From the NCBI RefSeq assembly GCF_001718835.1, contig NZ_CP013443.1, positions 2,852,001-2,916,000 of the forward strand: a stretch of DNA of 64,000 nt. Direction: 5' to 3'. The stretch is from Burkholderia cepacia. GTDB lineage: Bacteria > Pseudomonadota > Gammaproteobacteria > Burkholderiales > Burkholderiaceae. Positions 51,188 to 58,977 of the stretch are shown piece by piece. A program made the translations under genes and the position numbers. Position 1 is the first letter of the stretch, and each line of letters begins with the position of its first letter. The notes beneath the pieces are model-generated. The model was not told the DNA's origin, did no database searches, and saw nothing but the letters and a program-made list of their open reading frames with translations.

Positions 51188-51562
51188 GCGCGCAGGCGGG
51201 GAATGCACGGCTCGCGTCGCCCGCACTGCCCCGCCGGACAAGGCTTCCGGCGGAGCCGGTAACAAATCGAAAAAATTTTCGAACTTCTGTCGCGGGCCGT
51301 GGTCAGTATTTACGGTACGCGGCTGGTGTTGCCGGCGCGTCACCATTCTCCTCTTGTCGTTGTTGCTCCGGGGCCGTATCCGCCCCGGTTTTTTTTGCCT
51401 GCGCAATTTGTGCTGCATCGCAACATCCGACGCCCGGGCACGCCGCTTGCGGCCCGCTGCGTCCCGCCCGCGCGGCCTGCGCCGGCCACCCGCCTGTCCG
51501 GCGCGCGCCCCTGCTAGAATCGCAGTTTCCCGTCGTTTTCCCGCCGTTCCTCTACAGACCCT
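51188..51562. other. intergenic region with an isolated terminator before metG
   Basis: There is no protein gene. An imperfect hairpin follows the OmpA lipoprotein stop codon near 51195-51240. AT-rich sequence near 51265-51320 could be a promoter. A strong terminator stands at 51368-51396, 180 bases after the gene and 167 before metG, so a short separate transcript or a metG leader could end there. Confidence 0.45.
51368..51396 (+). terminator. strong Rho-independent terminator upstream of metG
   Basis: CCGGGGC (51368-51374) pairs with GCCCCGG (51382-51388), followed by eight T residues. It has the form of an intrinsic terminator, but its distance from the upstream gene is unusual. Confidence 0.85.
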
Positions 51563-53740
51563 ATGTCCGCATCCGACCTCACTTCCGTGCAGGCTGCGGC
51601 GCCGCAAGGTGGCCGCCAGATCCTCGTTACGTCCGCACTGCCCTATGCCAACGGGCAGATCCACATCGGCCACCTGGTCGAGTACATCCAGACCGACATC
51701 TGGGTGCGGACGCTGCGAATGCATGGCCATGAGGTCTACTACATCGGCGCCGACGACACGCACGGCACGCCGGTCATGCTGCGCGCGGAGAAGGAAGGCC
51801 TGACCCCGAAGCAGCTGATCGACCGCGTGTGGACCGAGCACAAGCGCGATTTCGACAGCTTCGGCGTGTCGTTCGACAACTTCTACTCGACCGATTCGGA
51901 CGAGAACCGCGTGCTGAGCGAGAAGATCTACGTCGCGCTGCAGGAAGCCGGCTTCATCGCCGAGCGCGAGATCGAGCAGGCATACGATCCCGTCAAGGAA
52001 ATGTTCCTGCCGGATCGCTTCATCAAGGGCGAGTGCCCGAAGTGCCACGCGAAGGACCAGTACGGCGACAGTTGCGAAGTGTGCGGCTCGACCTACCTGC
52101 CGACCGAACTGCTGAACCCGTATTCGGTCGTGTCGGGCGCGACGCCGGTGCGCAAGACCTCGAAGCACTACTTCTTCCGCCTGTCCGATCCGCGCTGCGA
52201 AACGTTCCTGCGCGAATGGGTGAGCGGCCTCGCGCAGCCCGAAGCGACCAACAAGATGCGCGAATGGCTCGGCGACGCCGGCGAGGCCAAGCTCGCCGAC
52301 TGGGACATCTCGCGCGACGCGCCGTACTTCGGCTTCGAGATCCCGGGCGCGCCCGGCAAGTATTTCTACGTGTGGCTCGACGCGCCGGTCGGCTATTACG
52401 CGAGCTTCAAGAACCTGTGCGACCGCAACGGCGTCGACTTCGACGCGTGGATCCGCCCGGGCTCGACCACCGAGCAATATCACTTCATCGGCAAGGACAT
52501 CCTGTACTTCCACACGCTGTTCTGGCCCGCGATGCTCGAGTTCTCGGGCCACCGCACGCCGACCAACGTGTTCGCGCACGGCTTCCTGACGGTCGACGGC
52601 GCGAAGATGTCGAAGTCGCGCGGCACGTTCATCACCGCGCAGAGCTACATCGACACGGGCCTGAACCCCGAATGGCTGCGCTACTACTTCGCCGCGAAGC
52701 TGAACGCGACGATGGAAGACATCGACCTGAACCTCGACGATTTCCAGGCGCGCGTGAACAGCGACCTCGTCGGCAAGTACGTGAACATCGCGAGCCGCGC
52801 GGCAGGCTTCCTGATCAAGCGCTTCGACGGCCGCGTGCAGGACAGCGCGATGAACCATCCGCTCGTCGCGAAGCTGCGCGATGCGATTCCCGGGATCGCC
52901 GCGCACTACGAAGCACGCGAGTACGGCCGCGCGCTGCGCCACACGATGGAGCTCGCGGACGAAGTGAACGCGTACGTCGACGGCGCCAAGCCGTGGGATC
53001 TCGCGAAGGACCCGGCCAACGCGGTCGCGCTGCACGAAACCTGCAGCGTGAGCCTCGAATCCTTCCGCCTGCTGTCGCTCGCGCTGAAGCCGGTGATGCC
53101 GCGCGTGGCCGAGGCCGTCGAGTCGTTCTTCGGGATCGCGCCGCTCGCCTGGGCCGATGCCGCGAAGCCGCTGTCGTCGGAACAGCCGATCAAGGCGTAC
53201 CAGCACCTGATGACGCGCGTCGACCCGAAGCAGATCGACGCGCTGCTCGCCGCGAACCGCGATTCGCTGGCCGGCGCGGGCGCCTCGACGGATGCGGCCG
53301 GCAGCGCGAAGGCTGCGAAAGCCGCGACGGCCGACGCCAAGGCCGCGAAGGCGAACGCGAAGCCCGCAGCGGCCGCGAACGGCGCGGACGGCACCGACGC
53401 GCCCATCTCGATCGACGATTTCGCGAAGATCGACCTGCGCATCGCGAAGATCGTCGCGTGCCAGGCCGTCGAGGGTTCGGACAAGCTGCTGCAGCTCACG
53501 CTCGACGTCGGCGAGGAAAAGACCCGCAACGTGTTCTCGGGCATCAAGTCCGCGTACCAGCCCGAGCAGCTCGTGGGCAAGCTGACGGTGATGGTCGCGA
53601 ACCTCGCGCCGCGCAAGATGAAGTTCGGCCTGTCCGAAGGGATGGTGCTCGCCGCGTCGGCCACCGACGAGAAGGCGGAACCGGGTCTCTACATCCTCGA
53701 GCCGCACAGCGGCGCGAAGCCCGGCATGCGCGTGAAGTAA
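51563..53740 (+). CDS. metG: methionyl-tRNA synthetase
   Basis: The 725-residue enzyme charges tRNA-Met in the cytoplasm. Features in order are the HIGH motif (ANGQIHIGHLVEY, about residues 32-42), a zinc-binding knuckle CPKCHAKDQYGDSCEVCG (about 155-175), the KMSKS loop (DGAKMSKSRG, about 345-350), the anticodon-binding helices, an Ala/Lys-rich linker (about 575-615), and a C-terminal tRNA-binding domain (PISIDDFAKIDLRIAKIVACQAVEGSDKLLQL onward). The linker and C-terminal domain are repeated downstream at 56561-57104. A strong terminator follows. Confidence 0.97.
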   Translation: MSASDLTSVQAAAPQGGRQILVTSALPYANGQIHIGHLVEYIQTDIWVRTLRMHGHEVYYIGADDTHGTPVMLRAEKEGLTPKQLIDRVWTEHKRDFDSFGVSFDNFYSTDSDENRVLSEKIYVALQEAGFIAEREIEQAYDPVKEMFLPDRFIKGECPKCHAKDQYGDSCEVCGSTYLPTELLNPYSVVSGATPVRKTSKHYFFRLSDPRCETFLREWVSGLAQPEATNKMREWLGDAGEAKLADWDISRDAPYFGFEIPGAPGKYFYVWLDAPVGYYASFKNLCDRNGVDFDAWIRPGSTTEQYHFIGKDILYFHTLFWPAMLEFSGHRTPTNVFAHGFLTVDGAKMSKSRGTFITAQSYIDTGLNPEWLRYYFAAKLNATMEDIDLNLDDFQARVNSDLVGKYVNIASRAAGFLIKRFDGRVQDSAMNHPLVAKLRDAIPGIAAHYEAREYGRALRHTMELADEVNAYVDGAKPWDLAKDPANAVALHETCSVSLESFRLLSLALKPVMPRVAEAVESFFGIAPLAWADAAKPLSSEQPIKAYQHLMTRVDPKQIDALLAANRDSLAGAGASTDAAGSAKAAKAATADAKAAKANAKPAAAANGADGTDAPISIDDFAKIDLRIAKIVACQAVEGSDKLLQLTLDVGEEKTRNVFSGIKSAYQPEQLVGKLTVMVANLAPRKMKFGLSEGMVLAASATDEKAEPGLYILEPHSGAKPGMRVK

Positions 53741-53768
53741 GCGGCGCGCGCCGCCGCTTTTGCGCGAC

Positions 53769-53799
53769 AGCCCCGCACGATGCGTGCGGGGCTTTTTTA
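53769..53799 (+). terminator. Rho-independent terminator of metG
   Basis: AGCCCCGCAC pairs with GTGCGGGGCT, followed by T7. A degenerate copy of this terminator follows the metG fragment near 57095-57120. Confidence 0.9.
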
Positions 53800-54027
53800 T
53801 GTTTGAGCCGCCCGGTGCGTCCCGCGGACGGATTCCGTTACCATGTCGGCTTGCGCGGCAGCCGCTCGCGCATGCCGACGCAATATGCAGCACCGGAACC
53901 CGCCGGATTCCGAAGACCGCCGCGAGCGGTCGGCCACGGGCCGTGGCGGCGGGCTCCGCCCACAGAACAACGAAATGAAAACGCACCCGACACCTTCCCG
54001 GCCGGCCGGACGCGCGCGTCGTCCCGC

Positions 54028-55182
54028 ATGAGCCGCGCCCGTTCCCCGATGACGATCCCGCTCGTGCCGGTCGCCGACGCGAACGGCGTTGCGCCGCTCG
54101 TCGCGCACAGCCGTGCGTTCGGCGCGCTCGCCGAACGCTTCGCGTGGCTCGCGCTGCGCGAGCCGCCCGCCGACGACAATGCCCGCTGGCACACGCACAT
54201 GCTCGGCAAACGCGCGATCCGCTTCGCGCAGCCGCTGACGTTCACGCCCTACGCCGCCGCGCAGCCCTGCTCCGCGCGCTGCCGGTTCTGCTCGGAAACG
54301 CTCGTCGACGAGACCGCGTCCGGCCCGATGGCCGCGAGCCTGCGCCCGGGCGCGAACTATTTCGACCGGCTCGGCCGCGCGCTGCGGGCGCTGCGCGGCG
54401 TGCCGCTGTCGTATTCGCTGTCCGGGCTCGAGAACACCGACGATCCGGGCTGGCTGCTGTCGCTCGTCGCGACCCTCGGCGCGGCCGGCGCCGACGGCCC
54501 CGACGTCGGCGGCAGCGTGCTGTACACGAACGGCGCGGGCCTCGTCGAGCACGGCGGCGCGCTGCTGCCCGCGCTCGCGAGCTTCGGGCTGTCGTGGCTC
54601 GAATGGTCGCGCCATCACGATCGCGACGACGTGAACCAGTCGATCATGCGCTTTCGCCCCGGCCAGCCCGTGATGCGCGACGCCGCGTTCGAGACGGCGT
54701 TCGCCGCCGCGCGCGAGCGCTTCCCGGTCAAGCTCGTCTGCATCGTGCAGCGCGGCGGCGTCGAGACGCCGGCCGACGTGCTCCGTTATCTGGACCGCGC
54801 ACGCGTGCTCGGCGCAAGCGCCGTGATCTTCCGCGAGTTCTCCGCGCTGCCCGACACGTACCGGCACAACGCGACGCGGCGCTACGTCGACCACGCGCGG
54901 GTCGCGATCGACGCGCTGCTGCTCGCGTGCGTCGCCGACCCCGCGTTCGCGTCCCGGTGCGAGCCGATCGCGCTGACGGGCGGCTACTACTTCTGGAACG
55001 CGCGCTGGGCGCACCGCGACGGGTTCGAGGTCGTGTTCGAGGCGTCCGACTACGGCGCGATGCGCGAGCATGAACTGCGCGACGCCGTGTACAAGCTCGT
55101 ATTTCATCCGAACGGCAACCTGTGCGCGGGCTGGCAACCGACGCGCGACATCCTGTGGAGCGACGATGACCACCGTGACTAG
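54028..55182 (+). CDS. radical SAM enzyme of unknown function (module A, first gene)
   Basis: The 384-residue protein has a radical SAM cluster motif CSARCRFC (CX3CX2C, Cys 81, 85 and 88) after an N-terminal extension of about 70 residues. Barrel-like segments follow: PLSYSLSGLENTDDPGWLLSLV, VLYTNGAGLVEHG, LEWSRHHDRDDVNQSIMRF, VKLVCIVQRGGVETPADVLRYLD and ASAVIFREFSALPDTYR. It resembles MoaA/PqqE-type barrels but has no visible extra cluster (SPASM) motif. The substrate is unknown. It overlaps the next gene by 17 bases, so the two work as a pair. The start ATG overlaps the stop of an 18-codon frame beginning at 53975, which could be a leader peptide. Confidence 0.85.
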   Translation: MSRARSPMTIPLVPVADANGVAPLVAHSRAFGALAERFAWLALREPPADDNARWHTHMLGKRAIRFAQPLTFTPYAAAQPCSARCRFCSETLVDETASGPMAASLRPGANYFDRLGRALRALRGVPLSYSLSGLENTDDPGWLLSLVATLGAAGADGPDVGGSVLYTNGAGLVEHGGALLPALASFGLSWLEWSRHHDRDDVNQSIMRFRPGQPVMRDAAFETAFAAARERFPVKLVCIVQRGGVETPADVLRYLDRARVLGASAVIFREFSALPDTYRHNATRRYVDHARVAIDALLLACVADPAFASRCEPIALTGGYYFWNARWAHRDGFEVVFEASDYGAMREHELRDAVYKLVFHPNGNLCAGWQPTRDILWSDDDHRD

Positions 55183-56314
55183 CTGGCTGCGCCTGACCGA
55201 AGAGGCCGCCGACACCACCCTGCCCGCCGACCTGCGCGCGCGGGATTCATTCGCCGCGCGCGATTGCGGCTGGGTCGAGCAGATGGTGCCGTTCATCGGC
55301 AGCCACGCGACGCCGGGCGGCTGGATCGTCGATCCATTCTGCGGCTTCGGCACGACGCTCGTCGCCGCCGCGCAATGCAGCGCGCCGGCGCTCGGCGTCG
55401 AGGTCGATCCGGAGCGCGCGGCGTTCGCGCGCGAACGGCTCGCGCGGGCGGGCGCCGCGGCCGGCCGCCATCCGGTGCTCGCGGGCGACCTGTCGACCGC
55501 CGCGACGCAAGCCGCCGCGCGCGACGCCGGCGGCCCGTTCACGCTGTGCCTGACGAGCGTGCCGTATTTCGGCTGCGACGAGCTGCCCGGCAAGGCGGCC
55601 GACGGGCAGCTGTACGGCGTCGCGCACTACGCGCCGTATCTGGAACGGATGCGCAACGTATTCGCGGGCGTGCACGCGCTGCTCGAACCGGGCGGCTGGT
55701 GCATTGCGATGGCGCAGAACCTGCGCGTCGGCGGCCGGTTCGTGCCGCTCGCGTGGGATGTCGCGCGGCTGCTCGGCGAACGCTTCGTGCTGCACGAGGA
55801 ACGCGTGCTGATCTACGAACGCGCGGGCGGCCCGGCGCCGCATGGCGACGGCGCGACCGATCGCACGCATGAGTACGCGCTCGTGTGCCGCAAGGCGCCG
55901 CTTGCGAGCGACGCCGACGCCGCCCGTGCGCTCGTCGCCGCGCTGACGCGCGACGGCTTCGCGTTCGCCGTGATCGGCGGCTTCGCGCGCCGGTTCGCGG
56001 CCGAAGCGGGCCATGTCGATGGCGACGCCGACGACGACACCGATACGCCGCTGAACGACGTCGACCTCGTGGTGCCGCCCGACGACGCGGGCGTGTCGCG
56101 GCTGCTGCAATGGCTGGAAGCCGACGGCTTTTCGCTGGAATCGTGGAATGCGCGGATCACGCCGCCTGTCGCGGCCGCCGCGCTGCGCTACCGTCGCTAC
56201 TTCCGCGCGCGGCGGGTCGATGCGCGCGGCCGGCTGTTGCAGGTCGACGTCACGGTCGCCGACTCGCAGGAAGGATACGCCGCGTGCGCGACGGCAGGCG
56301 CGAACGACCGTTGA
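55166..56314 (+). CDS. DNA-methylase-like domain fused to nucleotidyltransferase-like domain (module A, second gene)
   Basis: The 382-residue protein begins with an amino-methyltransferase-like domain. The SAM motif is VDPFCGFGTTLVAAA (about residues 55-69), the acidic GVEVDPERAAFARERL follows, and the motif IV position reads SVPYFG (131-136), with Val where DNA N-methylases have Pro. No target recognition domain is evident. After about residue 245 comes a nucleotidyltransferase-like domain: FAVIGGFARRFA with GG at 271-272, NDVDLVV with Asp 298 and Asp 300, and LLQVDVTV with Asp 361, so the three carboxylates are present. The pairing with a radical SAM gene is unusual. I cannot assign a substrate, and a base, nucleotide or tRNA modification role is speculation. 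Confidence 0.8.
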   Translation: MTTVTSWLRLTEEAADTTLPADLRARDSFAARDCGWVEQMVPFIGSHATPGGWIVDPFCGFGTTLVAAAQCSAPALGVEVDPERAAFARERLARAGAAAGRHPVLAGDLSTAATQAAARDAGGPFTLCLTSVPYFGCDELPGKAADGQLYGVAHYAPYLERMRNVFAGVHALLEPGGWCIAMAQNLRVGGRFVPLAWDVARLLGERFVLHEERVLIYERAGGPAPHGDGATDRTHEYALVCRKAPLASDADAARALVAALTRDGFAFAVIGGFARRFAAEAGHVDGDADDDTDTPLNDVDLVVPPDDAGVSRLLQWLEADGFSLESWNARITPPVAAAALRYRRYFRARRVDARGRLLQVDVTVADSQEGYAACATAGANDR

Positions 56315-56348
56315 GCCGGTTGCGCGCGCGACGCGACGCGCGCCACCG

Positions 56349-56553
56349 TCACCGCTGGCCGAACCACCGGTCGAAGCGCCGCGTGTAGTGCCGCCGTACG
56401 CAGACGCCCACCAGAAGCGCGTCAGGTTGATCGTCCCCTTGAACGCGTTGGCCGCCGATTGCAGCCCCTGCTCGTAGCCGAGCACGAAGCGCTCGTTGAT
56501 CGCCTTCGAGATCTGCACGACCTGTGGATCGGTCAGGCCGACATCGCTGCGGC
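56349..56553 (-). pseudogene. tamB: 3' fragment of tamB (duplicate of the true tamB end)
   Basis: On the minus strand this encodes GRSDVGLTDPQVVQISKAINERFVLGYEQGL, the C-terminus of TamB. It matches the end of the intact gene (58978 onward) with several substitutions: E to D, L to Q, V to I, F to Y, S to A, A to G and others. A 22-base deletion relative to the intact copy shifts the frame near the last codons, although the terminal RRFDRWFG and stop remain readable. The fragment ends abruptly at about 56553, where it joins a metG fragment in the opposite orientation. It has no start and cannot be functional. Confidence 0.88.
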
Positions 56554-57104
56554 CGAAATAGATCGACGCGCTGCTCGCCGCGAACCGCGATTCGCTGGCC
56601 GGCGCGGGCGCCTCGACGGATGCGGCCGGCAGCGCGAAGGCTGCGAAAGCCGCGACGGCCGACGCCAAGGCCGCGAAGGCGAACGCGAAGCCCGCAGCGG
56701 CCGCGAACGGCGCGGACGGCACCGACGCGCCCATTTCGATCGACGATTTCGCGAAGATCGACCTGCGCATCGCGAAGATCGTCGCGTGCCAGGCGGTCGA
56801 AGGCTCGGACAAGCTGCTGCAGCTCACGCTCGACGTCGGCGAGGAGAAGACCCGCAACGTGTTCTCCGGGATCAAGTCCGCGTACCAGCCCGAGCAGCTC
56901 GTGGGCAAGCTGACGGTGATGGTCGCGAACCTCGCGCCGCGCAAGATGAAGTTCGGCCTGTCCGAAGGGATGGTGCTCGCGGCGTCGGCAACCGACGAGA
57001 AGGCCGAGCCGGGCCTCTACATCCTCGAACCGCACAGCGGCGCGAAGCCCGGCATGCGCGCGAAGTATGCGGCGCGCTGCCTGCGCGACAACCCTCGCAC
57101 GTAG
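56551..57104 (+). pseudogene. metG: 3' fragment of metG (linker and tRNA-binding domain)
   Basis: From 56561 to 57068 the DNA aligns without gaps to metG 53233-53740 (offset 3328). By eye there are about 13 substitutions that leave every amino acid unchanged, until the final two codons, where Val becomes Ala and the TAA stop becomes TAT, extending the frame to TAG at 57102. Homology continues into a degenerate terminator. It covers the C-terminal third or less of the synthetase and lacks a start and the catalytic domain. An internal ATG at 56859 could give an 81-residue piece of the tRNA-binding domain, but nothing suggests it is made. Confidence 0.9.
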
Positions 57105-57359
57105 ATAGCGTGGTTTTTTTATGCCTGCGCCACGCCGTTGTCGATGCTGACGTTGCGAGCGCCAATGACATCTACCGCACGCTGCTCCCCGTTTGCAACG
57201 ACCTACGAGATTACCCCCCCGACGCCAACGCAACAATCCGTCAAAACGATACATGTCCTATGGATTAAATGCACCAGGATGAGTAATTTTTCACACGAGA
57301 GCACTTTGAGCAGCAGGCAGGTGCTTTCGATTTCTCAATAATCCGATAGGAGAAATAAG

Positions 57360-57842
57360 ATGGCGCAGGATATTTTCTTGAAGCTCACGGGTATCGAGGG
57401 CGAATCGACCGATCGCAGTCATTCGAATGAAATTGAGGTCCTGACGTGGACGTGGTCGGTAAGTCAGCAATCCAATATGCACATGGGAAGCGGTGGTGGC
57501 GCAGGCAGATGCACCGTTGACGATCTAGCGTTCGAGCACTACATCGATCGCGCCACACCGAATCTGATTCAGTATTGCTTGACAGGCAAGCCTCTCGACA
57601 GCGCTGTGCTGGTGATGCGTAAAGCTGGCGGCAAACCACTCGAATACCTGAAGATCACGATGGAGGACGTGCTCGTCACCGGAGTCAAACCAGTTAGCAA
57701 CCCCAACATGCGGGTCCCGCGCGAAGAAGTTCGATTGTCCTTCTCCCGTGTGAAGCAAGAATATGTGATTCAGAACGCCCAGGGCGGCAGCGCCGGAACA
57801 GTGGCCATGGGTTACGACATTAAAGCCAACAAGACCATCTAA
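57360..57842 (+). CDS. hcp: Hcp-family type VI secretion protein (module B)
   Basis: The 160-residue protein is an Hcp1-type tube protein. It reads MAQDIFLKLTGIEGESTDRSHSNEIEVLTWTWSVSQQS, DLAFEHYIDRATPNLIQYCLTGKPLDSAVLVMRKAGGKPLEYLKITMEDVLVTGV and EEVRLSFSRVKQEYV. Hcp hexamers stack into the secreted tube of the type VI system and can carry small effectors. There is no T6SS core gene nearby, so this is an auxiliary (orphan) copy. RBS TAGGAGAAATAAG is strong. GC content drops here relative to the surrounding chromosome. The next two genes follow at 14 and -7 bases. Confidence 0.93.
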   Translation: MAQDIFLKLTGIEGESTDRSHSNEIEVLTWTWSVSQQSNMHMGSGGGAGRCTVDDLAFEHYIDRATPNLIQYCLTGKPLDSAVLVMRKAGGKPLEYLKITMEDVLVTGVKPVSNPNMRVPREEVRLSFSRVKQEYVIQNAQGGSAGTVAMGYDIKANKTI

Positions 57843-57856
57843 CAACGGGACATATC

Positions 57857-58471
57857 ATGCTATTCATTTCAAAACAAGGTCACGTCGATGCGGAGCGCAT
57901 CCAGGTCAATATTTTTTCAGAAATTGAACGAAGCCCAATGAGCAAGGTTAATGGAATCGTCGTTCATCAAACAGACAGCCCAACTGCAGAAAGCACCTTC
58001 AATAGCTACAGGAAAAAAGGCGCCAATGGTGCGCACTTCCTAATCGACAAAGACGGAACAATCTATCAAACAGCTTCACTACTCAAAAGAACCAATCACG
58101 TCGGAAAACTCAAATCTCGCTGCATTATTACACACGAATGCCCTACCGCAGAATTGAAGATAGCAACCGGAATGGAAAACAAATATACAAAACTATCAAT
58201 TCACGAGCACAAAAAAATATGGCCGAATCGCTACCCATCGAACAACGACTCGATTGGCATTGAATTGGTTGGAGAGACACACGACAAAGACATACCCGGC
58301 ACAAACAGGAAGGAGAAAGTGTATGAAAGCGTCACGGAAAAGCAAAATTCATCCCTGCAATGGCTAATCAAAGAGTTAACCGAAACTCTTTATATTTCAC
58401 CCCATGAAATTTATCGCCACCCTCAGCTATCTTACAAAACACCGACAGAAGCAGCCACCGCAAAATGGTAA
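57857..58471 (+). CDS. putative T6SS effector, PGRP/Amidase_2 peptidoglycan amidase (module B)
   Basis: The 204-residue protein has an N-acetylmuramoyl-L-alanine amidase fold. The zinc His is at 37 in VNGIVVHQTDS, GAHFLIDKDGTIYQTA is typical at 59-73, IGIELVGE follows at 133-140, and the C-terminal histidine is at 188 in YRHPQLSYKTPTEA with Lys 194. The last ligand is Asp or Cys in AmpD-like enzymes, and here the position reads KTPTE, so Glu 198 may replace it. There is no signal peptide, as expected for an effector delivered by Hcp. Base composition is far AT-richer than the chromosome. It would cut peptidoglycan stem peptides in rival cells. Confidence 0.82.
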   Translation: MLFISKQGHVDAERIQVNIFSEIERSPMSKVNGIVVHQTDSPTAESTFNSYRKKGANGAHFLIDKDGTIYQTASLLKRTNHVGKLKSRCIITHECPTAELKIATGMENKYTKLSIHEHKKIWPNRYPSNNDSIGIELVGETHDKDIPGTNRKEKVYESVTEKQNSSLQWLIKELTETLYISPHEIYRHPQLSYKTPTEAATAKW

Positions 58472-58893
58472 ATTCCAGGTCAGCCAAACTCTTGCTCCCA
58501 CTTGTTTTCCTCACACTACAAACAACAGCCCAAGCAAGAACCGTGAGTACAGTGACGATCGATGAAACAGGATTAAATCTTGACACCAAGGACTCCAATT
58601 TGACGGAAAGCTGCAAGAAATTTAAACCAACGATCAACCAAGTCAGGCATTATTTCGAAAAAGCATATCCTGTTGAGAGTCATATAATTACGACCGAACG
58701 CTACTCACCCTGCTACGCAACCGGGACAATTACATTCAGCGACAATAGCGCCGGCAAATTCCAACTATATTCAGGAGGCACTTCCACACTATTTTGGTCC
58801 AGAGGGGGAGCAGTCAATTTGCTATATAAAAAAAATAAGTGGCACGATCCCTTTGCTTGCAACTACGGCCTTGGCGACGAGCAAGAATGCTGA
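58465..58893 (+). CDS. candidate periplasmic immunity protein (module B)
   Basis: The 142-residue protein has a signal peptide (about residues 1-24, ending TTAQA) and a small mature domain with four cysteines, likely disulfide-bonded in the periplasm. It overlaps the amidase gene by seven bases and is equally AT-rich. The position and export signal are those of an immunity protein against a peptidoglycan-degrading effector. I do not recognise the family, so the function is inferred from context alone. Confidence 0.72.
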   Translation: MVNSRSAKLLLPLVFLTLQTTAQARTVSTVTIDETGLNLDTKDSNLTESCKKFKPTINQVRHYFEKAYPVESHIITTERYSPCYATGTITFSDNSAGKFQLYSGGTSTLFWSRGGAVNLLYKKNKWHDPFACNYGLGDEQEC

Positions 58894-58977
58894 GCCAGGC
58901 TCTTGAGGCCCCCGGTGCCCACCTCGTGCAGAACGCCAGGAGTCGTCCCCGGCGCTCTGTCATGCCTCCCCCCGCCG

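Noticed and set aside
55247..56944. A 565-codon minus-strand frame covering metG and tamB fragments
   Set aside because: It strings together the antisense of the metG fragment, a real tamB fragment and the antisense of the methylase gene. Only the short tamB part is meaningful.
53233..57068. Simple tandem duplication of metG as the origin of the second copy
   Set aside because: The near-exclusive silent differences and the linked tamB fragment argue for import from another lineage. A local duplication should show no such pattern.
56459..57268. A 269-codon plus-strand frame across the duplicated fragments
   Set aside because: It reads the metG fragment in the wrong frame. The correct frame ends at 57104.
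57360..58893. Module B as a toxin-antitoxin or phage lysis cassette
   Set aside because: An amidase next to a small gene could be a phage endolysin, but the Hcp gene in the same operon and the exported partner fit a type VI effector-immunity set better.
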